Shown: one piece after another, positions 41,991 through 50,083 of the stretch
Layout of the letters: every line of letters starts with the position of its first letter
Numbering within the stretch: position 1 is the stretch's first letter
Assembly (NCBI RefSeq): GCF_041080795.1
Contig: NZ_CP129674.1
Span: 186,001-250,000, forward strand
DNA from: Bifidobacterium sp. WK041_4_12
Lineage (GTDB): Bacteria > Actinomycetota > Actinomycetes > Actinomycetales > Bifidobacteriaceae
DNA: 64,000 nt
Direction of reading: 5' to 3'
Program-made: the position numbers and the translations under genes
The notes under the pieces: model-generated
The model's input: only the letters and a program-made list of their open reading frames with translations
Database searches by the model: none
Told to the model about the DNA's origin: nothing

Positions 41991-43010
41991 ATGATTTCGC
42001 ATAACTTTACTTTTGATTCCGGCCTGTTCGGATTCTTCTACCGGATTCTTCGGCCAATAGAATGGGTCATGACCTACGTCATGGTCTATTGCCATAAGTT
42101 CCTGACCTTCATAGGGTTTTCAAGTGGATCCAACGTTGCGTGGGCTCTGTCGGTAGTCCTTCTCGTGGTGTTGGTCAGACTCCTGATTCTTCCACTGTTC
42201 ATCAAGCAGATGATGTCGATGCGAAGACTTCAGGCCATTCAGCCACAGATGCGCAAGATACAGAACAAGTACAAAGGCAAGACTGACAGAGCCAGCAAGG
42301 AAGCTTCAAGTCGAGAGATGATGAAGCTCTACCAGGACAACCATGCCAATCCTGCGGGATCATGCCTGCCTGCCCTAATTCAGAGCCCCATATTCATGAC
42401 GATGTTCTATGTGCTCTCAGCCGTGCCATACATCGCCAACGGCAAGCGAGCACCATTGGGTGCCTTCACCGTGAAGGTAGCCAAGGAATTCGAACAGACG
42501 CAGATATTTGGCATTCATATTTCCGACAACCTGACGACCGCCCAGGGTGCAAGTAAAATCGTCATCATTATCTTCATCGCATTGATGTGTCTGACGATGT
42601 TCTACTCTCAGTTCCATAACACGAGAAAGAACATGCCCCGCGCCTCGATGGAAGGTTCTCAGTATCGCATGCAGAAAATGATGGCATACATCTTCCCTGT
42701 CATGTATATCTTCTCTGGCGTGGCTTTCCCGTTTGCCGTGCTGATCTACTGGTTGACCAACAATACGTGGAATCTTGGCCAGACGCTATGGCAGGTACGA
42801 CGCATGCCAACCCCAGGCTCCCCGGCTGCCGAGGAAAAGGAAGTGCGCGACCGTAATCGTGAAAATCGTCGCAGAGACAAGGCAGGCGAACCATCCCTCG
42901 AAGAAGAGGCTCTGACCAAGGCAAAGGAGGAGCAGGTGCAGCAACTGGAATCCGGTGTCTCCCATCAGCGGCAGCAGCCAAAGCGAGGGAAGAACAAAAA
43001 AAGACGGTAG
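41991..43010 (+). CDS. yidC: Membrane protein insertase YidC
   Basis: The protein has 339 residues from the ATG at 41991; AAGGAG is 13 bases upstream, and a TTG at 41979 is too near it. It is a YidC/Oxa1 insertase with about five transmembrane helices. The hydrophilic-groove helix pair begins at LLILPLFIKQMMSMRRLQ, and the cytoplasmic coiled hairpin is rich in Lys/Arg. The tail from about 270 is very basic (ending GKNKKRR), as in Gram-positive YidC proteins that contact ribosomes. Confidence 0.96.
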   Translation: MISHNFTFDSGLFGFFYRILRPIEWVMTYVMVYCHKFLTFIGFSSGSNVAWALSVVLLVVLVRLLILPLFIKQMMSMRRLQAIQPQMRKIQNKYKGKTDRASKEASSREMMKLYQDNHANPAGSCLPALIQSPIFMTMFYVLSAVPYIANGKRAPLGAFTVKVAKEFEQTQIFGIHISDNLTTAQGASKIVIIIFIALMCLTMFYSQFHNTRKNMPRASMEGSQYRMQKMMAYIFPVMYIFSGVAFPFAVLIYWLTNNTWNLGQTLWQVRRMPTPGSPAAEEKEVRDRNRENRRRDKAGEPSLEEEALTKAKEEQVQQLESGVSHQRQQPKRGKNKKRR

Positions 43011-43022
43011 CTGTACACCCTT

Positions 43023-43048
43023 GGTGAACCTGTCCGCCACAGGTCACC
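43023..43048 (+). other. Stem-loop after yidC
   Basis: GGTGA-A-CCTGT pairs with ACAGG-TCACC around a five-base loop, with one bulged A. It lies 13 bases after the yidC stop, in the 202-bp gap before khpB. No T-run follows; it may be a partial terminator or an mRNA-processing point. Confidence 0.4.
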
Positions 43049-43212
43049 GACTGGCATGAAGAGCGTGACGTCCTGAATCAAGCGGAAAGCGGTGCCCATG
43101 ACAGCCCATGACAAGTCGTGAGCATCGCATCAACGTGCAGTGCGTGGCGAATATGCAAGTTCTCCAGGATTGGCTTAGACTGAATTACCAAGTGCACGTG
43201 TAAGGAGCGAAT

Positions 43213-43890
43213 ATGTCGCAAACCGAAGACAAAACCATCGATCAGCTCAATGAAGAGGCTGATATCGCTGCGGATTACCTTGAAGGGCTTTTGGATATCG
43301 CTGATTACGATGGTGATATCGAAATGGGAATTCGCAATGATAGACCACTTGTCCAAATTGTGGCCGATGACAACACCGATATCAAGAATTTGATCGGCAA
43401 GAACGGCAGCGTCGTTGACGCGCTTCAGCAACTGACACGTCTGGCAGTTCAGCAGAAGACAGGGGAGCGTTCCAGATTGATAGTCGACGTCGACGGCTAT
43501 CTGAAGCGCAAGCGTCTGCACCTTCGCAATCTGGCTCTTGATGCCATTGACGAGGCACGGGAGTCTGGTGAGGCAGTGGATCTCGCTCCGATGAACTCCT
43601 TCGAGCGTAAGGTCATCCATGACATCGTACGTGAGGAAGGTCTCAAGTCTCGCTCACATGGCGAAGAGCCGCACCGATATGTGAGCGTCTATATGCGTAA
43701 GAACGACGAGGCAGAAGATTCAGATGCCGTCAATGCCGCCAGTTCCTCGAAGGCGGTTTCTGACGATGATGCAATCCTTGATGACACGGCTGTTGGTGAC
43801 AACGCTGTTGATGATGCAGACGTGGAAGACACTGACGTGGAAGACACAGACGTGGAAGATGGCAATGTTGAAGATAGTGATTCGGAGTGA
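43213..43890 (+). CDS. khpB: KhpB/Jag RNA-binding protein
   Basis: The protein has 225 residues. A KH domain contains LIGKNGSVVDALQQLTRL (about 60-77), and an R3H domain has MNSFERKVIHDIV plus SRSHGEEPHRYVSVY (about 130-165). A disordered acidic tail ends in four DVEDTDVED-type repeats. KhpB binds RNA with KhpA and influences cell elongation in Gram-positives. Its stop overlaps the rsmG GTG start by four bases. Confidence 0.95.
   Translation: MSQTEDKTIDQLNEEADIAADYLEGLLDIADYDGDIEMGIRNDRPLVQIVADDNTDIKNLIGKNGSVVDALQQLTRLAVQQKTGERSRLIVDVDGYLKRKRLHLRNLALDAIDEARESGEAVDLAPMNSFERKVIHDIVREEGLKSRSHGEEPHRYVSVYMRKNDEAEDSDAVNAASSSKAVSDDDAILDDTAVGDNAVDDADVEDTDVEDTDVEDGNVEDSDSE
43819..43878 (+). repeat. 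15-bp tandem repeats in the khpB tail
   Basis: Four copies of a 15-base unit (consensus GACGTGGAAGACACT) run from 43819, the last two diverged. They encode five-residue acidic DVEDT units. Copy-number changes would keep the frame. Confidence 0.75.
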
Positions 43891-44687
43891 CTCAGGACAC
43901 TTCTTCACGGCAAGCACACGAAGCTGAAGCCTTCCCCAATGCAGAACCAGTAATCGATCTGCTGAGCAATTCTGACATCCCGCAAGCCATCCTTGGCAAT
44001 GCCTATCCTCAGATGCTCCGCTTCCATGAGATGATTCAGCAGGAAGGTCTCGTCAGAGGACTGATAGGACCGCGCGACCGTTCCATCATATGGGAAAGGC
44101 ACATACTCAATTCCGCAGCGGTGGTGCCCTTCATCAAGCAGCATCTTGACACGCATCACGGATCAGGACGCATTGCAGACATCGGTTCGGGTGGCGGATT
44201 CCCAGGAATCATCGTTGCCGCCATGCTCCCGGATACACCTATAACACTGATTGAACCGATGGAACGTCGTGTAGAGTGGCTTTCCTTCGTGAAATCCGAA
44301 CTGAAACTTGAGAATGTCACCGTTGTGAGAGCACGTGCGGAGGAAGCCTTCCCTCCTTCGGCACGGCAAGCACATGCACAGCAGGCACATCACAGACGCC
44401 GCCACGCGAAAGACGATGGTCAGACAACGTCCTCGACATCGATTATGTCTTGTTCAGTCGTGACCTGCAGAGCAGTTGCACCCCTTCACAAGCTCGTGGG
44501 ATGGACCTTGCCTTTTCTTGAGCACACAGGCCAGCTGATCGCCCTTAAAGGCAAGTCAGCCCAGCTTGAAATCGATAAGGCAGCCAAGAATATCCAAAAG
44601 CTGCATGGACGCAATGCTCGTGTTATCGAGGCACCAGTGGGGCAGGATCTTCAATCAACCCATGTTGTCATCATCGACAAACAATGA
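43887..44687 (+). CDS. rsmG: 16S rRNA (guanine527-N7)-methyltransferase RsmG
   Basis: This 266-residue SAM-dependent enzyme methylates G527 of 16S rRNA. The SAM motif is ADIGSGGGFPGI; the family motif WERHILNSAAV is also present, and CRAVAPLHKL lies in the core. An Ala/His/Arg-rich insertion of about 30 residues (about 157-188) interrupts the domain and is not typical. The start is GTG, overlapping the khpB stop. Confidence 0.96.
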   Translation: MTQDTSSRQAHEAEAFPNAEPVIDLLSNSDIPQAILGNAYPQMLRFHEMIQQEGLVRGLIGPRDRSIIWERHILNSAAVVPFIKQHLDTHHGSGRIADIGSGGGFPGIIVAAMLPDTPITLIEPMERRVEWLSFVKSELKLENVTVVRARAEEAFPPSARQAHAQQAHHRRRHAKDDGQTTSSTSIMSCSVVTCRAVAPLHKLVGWTLPFLEHTGQLIALKGKSAQLEIDKAAKNIQKLHGRNARVIEAPVGQDLQSTHVVIIDKQ

Positions 44688-44736
44688 CGGTATCTTCGTA
44701 TCACTCTTGACATTGCCTTGACCTCTCAGCTTCGAG

Positions 44737-44752
44737 TGTTTCACGTGAAACA
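44737..44752. other. parS: parS centromere site 1
   Basis: TGTTTCACGTGAAACA is the perfect 16-bp consensus parS palindrome, bound by ParB. It lies 50 bases after rsmG and upstream of parA. Confidence 0.95.
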
Positions 44753-44780
44753 TTTATGGGCAGGGAAGCATGGCAATTGT

Positions 44781-44947
44781 AGTTATGCACAATGCAGCGC
44801 GAGTTATGCACAATGCTGAGGCTGCGGTGAATGGATCATTGTTGTATCTGATTTTTGTTGCAATGGCCGGGAATAGGCGGTGGATACAAGTTACGCAGAT
44901 GTTGTTTATACACATGACTTATCCACAGGAATCCACATTTGTCCACA
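44781..44947. promoter_or_regulatory. DnaA-box-like cluster upstream of parA
   Basis: A perfect box TTATCCACA lies at 44919-44927. One-mismatch boxes are TTATGCACA (44783-44791 and 44804-44812), TTATACACA (44906-44914) and TTGTCCACA (44939-44947). The two TTATGCACA boxes are embedded in a 15-base direct repeat, AGTTATGCACAATGC, spaced 21 bases apart. The whole 423-bp gap from rsmG to parA otherwise contains parS site 1 and no gene. Confidence 0.65.
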
Positions 44948-45110
44948 ACGCGATTGTGAGTTCACCATATTGAGAGATGTCCAGCATCATGATGAAACTG
45001 GACTATGCTGTCAGTTTCGAAAGACTGTGGGATGGTTCTTCATGGGGAACATATTCAGTCACGAAGAATCTGATGGATAGCACTGTACTATCAAGGAAAG
45101 TGAGCATAGA

Positions 45111-46109
45111 GTGACGGTCCCGAGCAACCACTTATCCTCCGAATCCGAAGATGAACATCTTGAGAATGCAGATGAAGTATTGCAACGTATTTTCGGCAGC
45201 AGTGCTGGCTCCATGGGTACCGAAATGGTAAATCTTGCAGAGAAGGCAAGAAAGCTTGCTTCTCTGGATTTTGCGAAACCTTCGTCAACACGATTGATTG
45301 CCGTTGCGAATCAGAAGGGCGGTGTTGGCAAGACGACCACTGCAGTCAATATAGCGAGTGCACTTGCCGATCACGGGTTGTCGATACTTCTCGTAGATAT
45401 GGATCCACAGGGCAACGCTTCAACTGCGATGGGTGTTCAGCACGCTGAAGGTGACAAGTCGGTCTACGATGTGCTTGAAGGACGTCTGACCCTCAATCAG
45501 GTACGATCGAGATCCGAACACTTCCCCACCCTTGATGTTGTTCCCGCATCCATCGACCTGTCTGGCGCCGAGATGGAACTCGCGAACCTTCCTGACAGGA
45601 ACAACTTGCTGAATACGGCAATGCACCAGCTGCTCAGTGAATCCCCCACCGCGTATGATTACGTTATTGTGGATTGTGCCCCCAGCCTCGGTCTGCTGGT
45701 GTTGAATGCCTTATGCGCTGTGCATGAAGTGCTGATTCCCATCCAGGCCGAATACTATGCGTTGGAAGGTTTGGGGCAATTATTGCATACCATCAGCCTT
45801 GTCCAGCATAACTTCAATCCGAGCTTGACAGTCTCAACGATGCTTATCACGATGTACGATAAGCGTACCTTGCTGAGTAAAGAAGTGTTTGATGAAATCC
45901 AACAGCATTACAACGGAATCGTGTTGAATACCACGATCCCCAGATCGGTTAAAATTTCCGAAGCACCAAGTTTCGGGCAAAGCATCATCACCTACGATCC
46001 GCACGGAGCAGGTGCGGTCGCATACGGCGAAGCCGCCTATGAGGTGAACTCACGATCTGAATCAGTGTTACAGCAACTCAGCAACAATCATCAAGGAAAT
46101 GAGGAATAA
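45111..46109 (+). CDS. parA: Chromosome-partitioning ATPase ParA (Soj)
   Basis: This 332-residue deviant-Walker ATPase moves ParB-parS complexes. Walker A is KGGVGKTT (69-76, with the signature first Lys), and Walker B-like VDMDPQGN follows. An N-terminal extension of about 55 acidic residues precedes the domain. The start is GTG with AAGGAAAG upstream. parB begins three bases after the stop. Confidence 0.97.
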   Translation: MTVPSNHLSSESEDEHLENADEVLQRIFGSSAGSMGTEMVNLAEKARKLASLDFAKPSSTRLIAVANQKGGVGKTTTAVNIASALADHGLSILLVDMDPQGNASTAMGVQHAEGDKSVYDVLEGRLTLNQVRSRSEHFPTLDVVPASIDLSGAEMELANLPDRNNLLNTAMHQLLSESPTAYDYVIVDCAPSLGLLVLNALCAVHEVLIPIQAEYYALEGLGQLLHTISLVQHNFNPSLTVSTMLITMYDKRTLLSKEVFDEIQQHYNGIVLNTTIPRSVKISEAPSFGQSIITYDPHGAGAVAYGEAAYEVNSRSESVLQQLSNNHQGNEE

Positions 46110-46112
46110 GGA

Positions 46113-47681
46113 ATGGCATCCAGATCTCGTTTAGGTAAGGGCCTTGGAGCGTTATTCCCAGATCTTCCGCATCCGAACGATACCAGCAACAATCTCAACA
46201 ACAGTGATATCAACTCTGACTCCGAGCACAACGAGCGAGAACAACGCGCTCAAACTGATGGATCCGAGCGCTCATTGGAGATTCAGCCGGAGCTCATGGA
46301 TTCACGGCACGACGATGAGCCATCGAAGCGCAACGGTTCTTCTGCGTCGTCATCAACGAGCAATGTTTCACGTGAAACGTCACCAGGAAGCAGCGAAAGT
46401 GACGCACTTGGTACAAGATCACGAACCAAGAGTGTCAAATCCTCGCATCGTCACAGCGCGACCGGAAGCCTCGAAGATTACACGGAAGGCATCAGATCAG
46501 TAAAGGCATCGAGGACTCGACGCTCCAGTGTTCCTCATCTGGATGAATTATCGCATCCAAGTGATCTATTCTTTGGTGAGACGCTCCAAGGTGATGCGAA
46601 TCGTCAACATCGTGAAGCTAACGCCGAAAATAAAGCCATTCACCGTATCGATGCAGACGGGAAGATTGACGATGTTTCACGTGAAACATCGAAGAATGGC
46701 TCTTCACAAAGTTCGAAGCAATCAGCGCACGACGGCCTCTCGGCGCATCAAACGAGCGACAAAGCTAGGCAGCCGAAGAACGCGGAAAACCCGGATTCGA
46801 GCCAAACTGAGGACTTGCAACCAGTCAAAGGTGCTTATTTGACGTCGCTGAAAGTCGACGAAATCTCGCCGAACGCTCATCAGCCGCGAAACATCTTCGA
46901 CGAGGATGAATTGGTTGAATTGTCACACTCGATTCAAGAGGTCGGGGTCTTGCAGCCAATAGTGGTGAGAAAACGCACCGCTCAGGAGGTGCAGACAGAC
47001 AAGCAGCAACCCTATGAGCTGATTATGGGGGAGCGCAGGTGGAGGGCTTCGAAACTCGCGAAGATTGCAGAGATTCCAACCATAGTCAAGACCACGCCCG
47101 ACGATGAAATGCTGCGTGATGCCCTGCTGGAAAACTTGCATCGAGTGGCACTCAATCCCCTGGAAGAGGCCGCGGCTTATCAGCAGATGATTCAGGACTT
47201 CAGACTCACGCAGGAACAGTTATCGCAATCGATATCGAAGTCTCGTCCTCAAATTGCCAATATGCTGAGATTATTGCAGCTACCCAGCATTGTGCAGAAG
47301 AAAGTGGCATCAGGAGTGCTGTCTGCAGGGCATGCACGTGCGTTGCTGGCGCTCTCAGATACCGCAGCCATGGAGGCTCTTGCGAATCGAATCATTGCTG
47401 AAGGCCTTTCGGTTCGTTCGACAGAAGAAATCGTTGCCATGGCAATTCATAGGCCGGACCATCGAAAGCCTGGTCGTCACAGCACAGCGAATATCTGGGC
47501 CGATTCTGACGTGAGAAACAGTCTTGAAGATCGTTTTGAAACCAAGGTGAGCATCAAGGGTTCTGAGAAAAAGGGAAAGATAGAAATTGTCTTCTCCTCT
47601 CCTGAAGACATGCAACGAATCGTTGACATGCTATTGCCCAATGCTCAGAAGAGTCAACCAACACACGATGAATGGGTGTGA
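46113..47681 (+). CDS. parB: Chromosome-partitioning protein ParB with long linker
   Basis: The protein has 522 residues, well above the usual 300-350. The N-terminal ParA-interacting peptide is RLGKGLGALFPDLP. A disordered, Ser/Arg/Glu-rich linker of about 210 residues follows. The ParB/Srx CTPase domain starts at LTSLKVDEISPNAHQPRNIF (about 245), with GERRWRA and ENLHRVALNPLEEA motifs. HTH and dimerisation domains complete it. Two parS sites lie inside the linker coding region. Confidence 0.96.
   Translation: MASRSRLGKGLGALFPDLPHPNDTSNNLNNSDINSDSEHNEREQRAQTDGSERSLEIQPELMDSRHDDEPSKRNGSSASSSTSNVSRETSPGSSESDALGTRSRTKSVKSSHRHSATGSLEDYTEGIRSVKASRTRRSSVPHLDELSHPSDLFFGETLQGDANRQHREANAENKAIHRIDADGKIDDVSRETSKNGSSQSSKQSAHDGLSAHQTSDKARQPKNAENPDSSQTEDLQPVKGAYLTSLKVDEISPNAHQPRNIFDEDELVELSHSIQEVGVLQPIVVRKRTAQEVQTDKQQPYELIMGERRWRASKLAKIAEIPTIVKTTPDDEMLRDALLENLHRVALNPLEEAAAYQQMIQDFRLTQEQLSQSISKSRPQIANMLRLLQLPSIVQKKVASGVLSAGHARALLALSDTAAMEALANRIIAEGLSVRSTEEIVAMAIHRPDHRKPGRHSTANIWADSDVRNSLEDRFETKVSIKGSEKKGKIEIVFSSPEDMQRIVDMLLPNAQKSQPTHDEWV
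46364..46379. other. parS: parS site 2 inside parB (15/16)
   Basis: TGTTTCACGTGAAACG differs from the consensus at the last base. In the parB frame it encodes NVSRETS. Confidence 0.85.
46673..46688. other. parS: parS site 3 inside parB (perfect)
   Basis: TGTTTCACGTGAAACA is a perfect consensus site, in the parB linker and in the same reading frame as site 2, encoding DVSRETS. Confidence 0.93.
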
Positions 47682-47698
47682 TGGGAATGCCGACGCTG

Positions 47699-47737
47699 CT
47701 GCCTGCCTGCGGTCCATGCTGAGAGAAAGGCAGGCAG
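47699..47737. terminator. Hairpin between parB and trxB
   Basis: CTGCCTGCCT (47699-47708) pairs perfectly with AGGCAGGCAG (47728-47737) over a 19-base loop, between convergent parB and trxB. There is no T-run on either strand, so the terminator assignment is from position. Confidence 0.5.
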
Positions 47738-47765
47738 GGCAGGTAACGAGCAGTGCGGAGAACAA

Positions 47766-48821
47766 TCAGGCTGAAGCCGGTGCTGTGGCGCTTGTTTGCT
47801 GTACGCTGTCATGACGCGTTGCTGCATCCTTCGCAGCAGTGCTGTTTCTGGCGTTGTTTGAGAGCCCACTGAGATAGGACTGTGCGTCCAAGGCTGCTCG
47901 GCATCCCATGCCTGCGGCTGAAACGGCCTGGCGGTAAATGCGATCCACGACATCGCCGGCTGCGAACACGCCAGGAATGGATGTGCGCGTGCAGTCGTGC
48001 TCGACGGTAATATAGCCATCCGCATCGGTTGTGAGTGCGCCATTCAGAAAAGCGGTTTCAGGAGTACTCCCGATGGCAACGAACACGCCCTTCGCGTCCA
48101 AGGTGCTGGTCTTGCCCGTGACGACGTTCTTGAGTTCCACCGAGGATGCGCCGTTGTCGTCGCCCAGCACCTTGGTAACGACAGAGTCGTAGATGACATT
48201 GATTTTCTTGTTGGCGAGCACGCGGTTGGCCATGATCGTCGAAGCTCTGAATTCATTTCTACGATGGATGACGGTCACGGTGGATCCATATCCGGCCAAG
48301 AAGTCAGCCTCTTCCATGGCTGAATCACCGCCGCCAACAACGATGATCGGCTTGTCCTTGAAGAAGAATCCGTCGCAGGTGGCACAGTACGAGACGCCGC
48401 GGCCAGAATATTCGACTTCGCCTGGAACGCCGAGCTTCTTATACTGTGCGCCAGTCGTGACGACCACTGCCCGAGCCGCATAGCTTGCACCGGAGTCCGT
48501 GGTGACATGCTTCAGCCCGTCATCTGCAAGGAAATCAACCGAGACAACGTCTTCATATTCGACCTGTGCTCCGAATTTTTCGGCCTGCTCTTGCATCTTG
48601 TCCATGAGATCTGGGCCAAGGATGCCTTCTGGGAAGCCGGGATAGTTCTCAACCTCGGTGGTATTCACCAGCTGGCCGCCTGGGGTGAGCGCACCAGCGA
48701 GCACAAGAGGCTTGTATCCTGCCCGTGCAAGATAGAGAGCCGCTGTGTATCCAGCCGGACCCGATCCGATGATGATTACGTCCTGCTGTTGAGTATTATT
48801 CGATGCTTCAGTCATGACCAT
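47766..48821 (-). CDS. trxB: Thioredoxin reductase
   Basis: This FAD/NADPH disulfide reductase has 351 residues. The FAD motif is GSGPAGYTAA. The redox-active CATC is at Cys146-Cys149. The NADPH motif is VVGGGDSAMEEA, and the second FAD motif is GVFAAGDV. A disordered Ala/Thr-rich tail of about 35 residues extends beyond the usual end. An ATG two codons in (48815) is an alternative. No trxA is adjacent. Confidence 0.97.
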   Translation of the reverse strand: MVMTEASNNTQQQDVIIIGSGPAGYTAALYLARAGYKPLVLAGALTPGGQLVNTTEVENYPGFPEGILGPDLMDKMQEQAEKFGAQVEYEDVVSVDFLADDGLKHVTTDSGASYAARAVVVTTGAQYKKLGVPGEVEYSGRGVSYCATCDGFFFKDKPIIVVGGGDSAMEEADFLAGYGSTVTVIHRRNEFRASTIMANRVLANKKINVIYDSVVTKVLGDDNGASSVELKNVVTGKTSTLDAKGVFVAIGSTPETAFLNGALTTDADGYITVEHDCTRTSIPGVFAAGDVVDRIYRQAVSAAGMGCRAALDAQSYLSGLSNNARNSTAAKDAATRHDSVQQTSATAPASA

Positions 48822-48920
48822 AACAATAATCGCTTTCGAGTAGCTCTACGATGATGTGCTCAGCGTGAAAGCAATGACAGGGAGAACGCACGATCATCGC
48901 TTGCACCGTTGGAAGGCATT

Positions 48921-50015
48921 CTATGCCCCTCTATGGCGGTTTTGGGACAATACCGACTCAACTATGCGCGAATACAGATCAGCCAGGTGGTAGCCGGCTG
49001 CAAGCGCCGATTCCGGCAGGAGCGACGTGTCGGTCATGCCTGGTGTCACGTTCGATTCCAGGAATTGCGGCACGCCATGCTTGTCAACGATGAAATCAGT
49101 GCGGGAAATGTCACGCAGGCCCAGTGCTTTGTGGGCTGTCAAGGCTTCCGTTCGCAATTCATCCAGTATCGAACGTTCGACACGTGCTGGAATGAAGAAT
49201 TCTGTGGGCCCGGGGGTATAGCGGGCGTCATAGTCATAGGTGCCGTTTGGGGTGTCGATTTCGAGAGGCGGCAGAGCAACCGCCTCACCGTCAATCTCGA
49301 GCACGGAAACGGAAACCTCGGTACCCACGACGGCCTTTTCGACCAACGCCACATTGCCGTAGGCGAAGCAGCTCACCATCGCCTGGGGAAGCTGCTCGGC
49401 ATCCGTGACGAGTGTGCAGCCCATCGCGGAACCACCCATCGTGGGCTTGATGAACAGCGGAAGTCCAACGGAGTTGACGAGCAGGTCAATGACTTTGGTG
49501 GCCCCAAGTTCCCTGAACATGGATTCCGGTAAGGTCACTGAATGCGGGGTGTGCAAGCCGGCCTTGCGTACGACATTCTTGGCAATGGGCTTGCTCCAGG
49601 CTGTTCTCGAAGCCTTGGCACGCGAACCCACGTAGGGGACATCCTCCATTTCGAGAATGTCACGAATGGAACCGTCCTCCCCGTTGGCACCATGCAGGAG
49701 TGGCCACACCACGTCCGGGTGGGTTTCTGGATTGCTCAGATAATCGAGCAACTCGCTGTCCATATCATGAAGTCGAACCGACCAGCCCGCATCTTCCAGA
49801 AAGCCTGCGACTCGGTGACCTGAACTTAATGACACATCGCGTTCGTGACTTAATCCGCCGCAAATAACGAGAATGGAGCTATTCTTGCGCTCTTCAGCGG
49901 AGAACACACGATGCGATGGCTTCGCTGAAGCAGCGACTGTATCAGAATCAACGGCAGCCGCAGCATGCACTGCCGCAGTCTGCACGGTTTCCGGCTTGCT
50001 TACCCTCTTGACCAT
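48921..50015 (-). CDS. ddl: D-alanine-D-alanine ligase family protein
   Basis: This 364-residue ATP-grasp ligase makes D-Ala-D-Ala (or D-Ala-D-X) for peptidoglycan. An N-terminal extension of about 45 residues precedes CGGLSHERDVSLSSG. Further motifs are WPLLHGANGEDGSI, KPTMGGSAMG and FLESNVTPGMTDTSLLP. The last motif has S-N-V where many Ddl enzymes have V-N-T, so it is a somewhat divergent Ddl and may be one of two in the genome. AAAGGC precedes the ATG. Confidence 0.85.
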   Translation of the reverse strand: MVKRVSKPETVQTAAVHAAAAVDSDTVAASAKPSHRVFSAEERKNSSILVICGGLSHERDVSLSSGHRVAGFLEDAGWSVRLHDMDSELLDYLSNPETHPDVVWPLLHGANGEDGSIRDILEMEDVPYVGSRAKASRTAWSKPIAKNVVRKAGLHTPHSVTLPESMFRELGATKVIDLLVNSVGLPLFIKPTMGGSAMGCTLVTDAEQLPQAMVSCFAYGNVALVEKAVVGTEVSVSVLEIDGEAVALPPLEIDTPNGTYDYDARYTPGPTEFFIPARVERSILDELRTEALTAHKALGLRDISRTDFIVDKHGVPQFLESNVTPGMTDTSLLPESALAAGYHLADLYSRIVESVLSQNRHRGA

Positions 50016-50083
50016 GACTGTTGCCTTTCTAGGCTGTTACCTCACAAAACTGTTCGAAGTTGCTCATGATTATGACTCACGTG

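Noticed and set aside
43720..43927. Valine/isoleucine-rich frame on the minus strand at the khpB tail
   Set aside because: It is produced by the acidic DVEDT repeat read in antisense.
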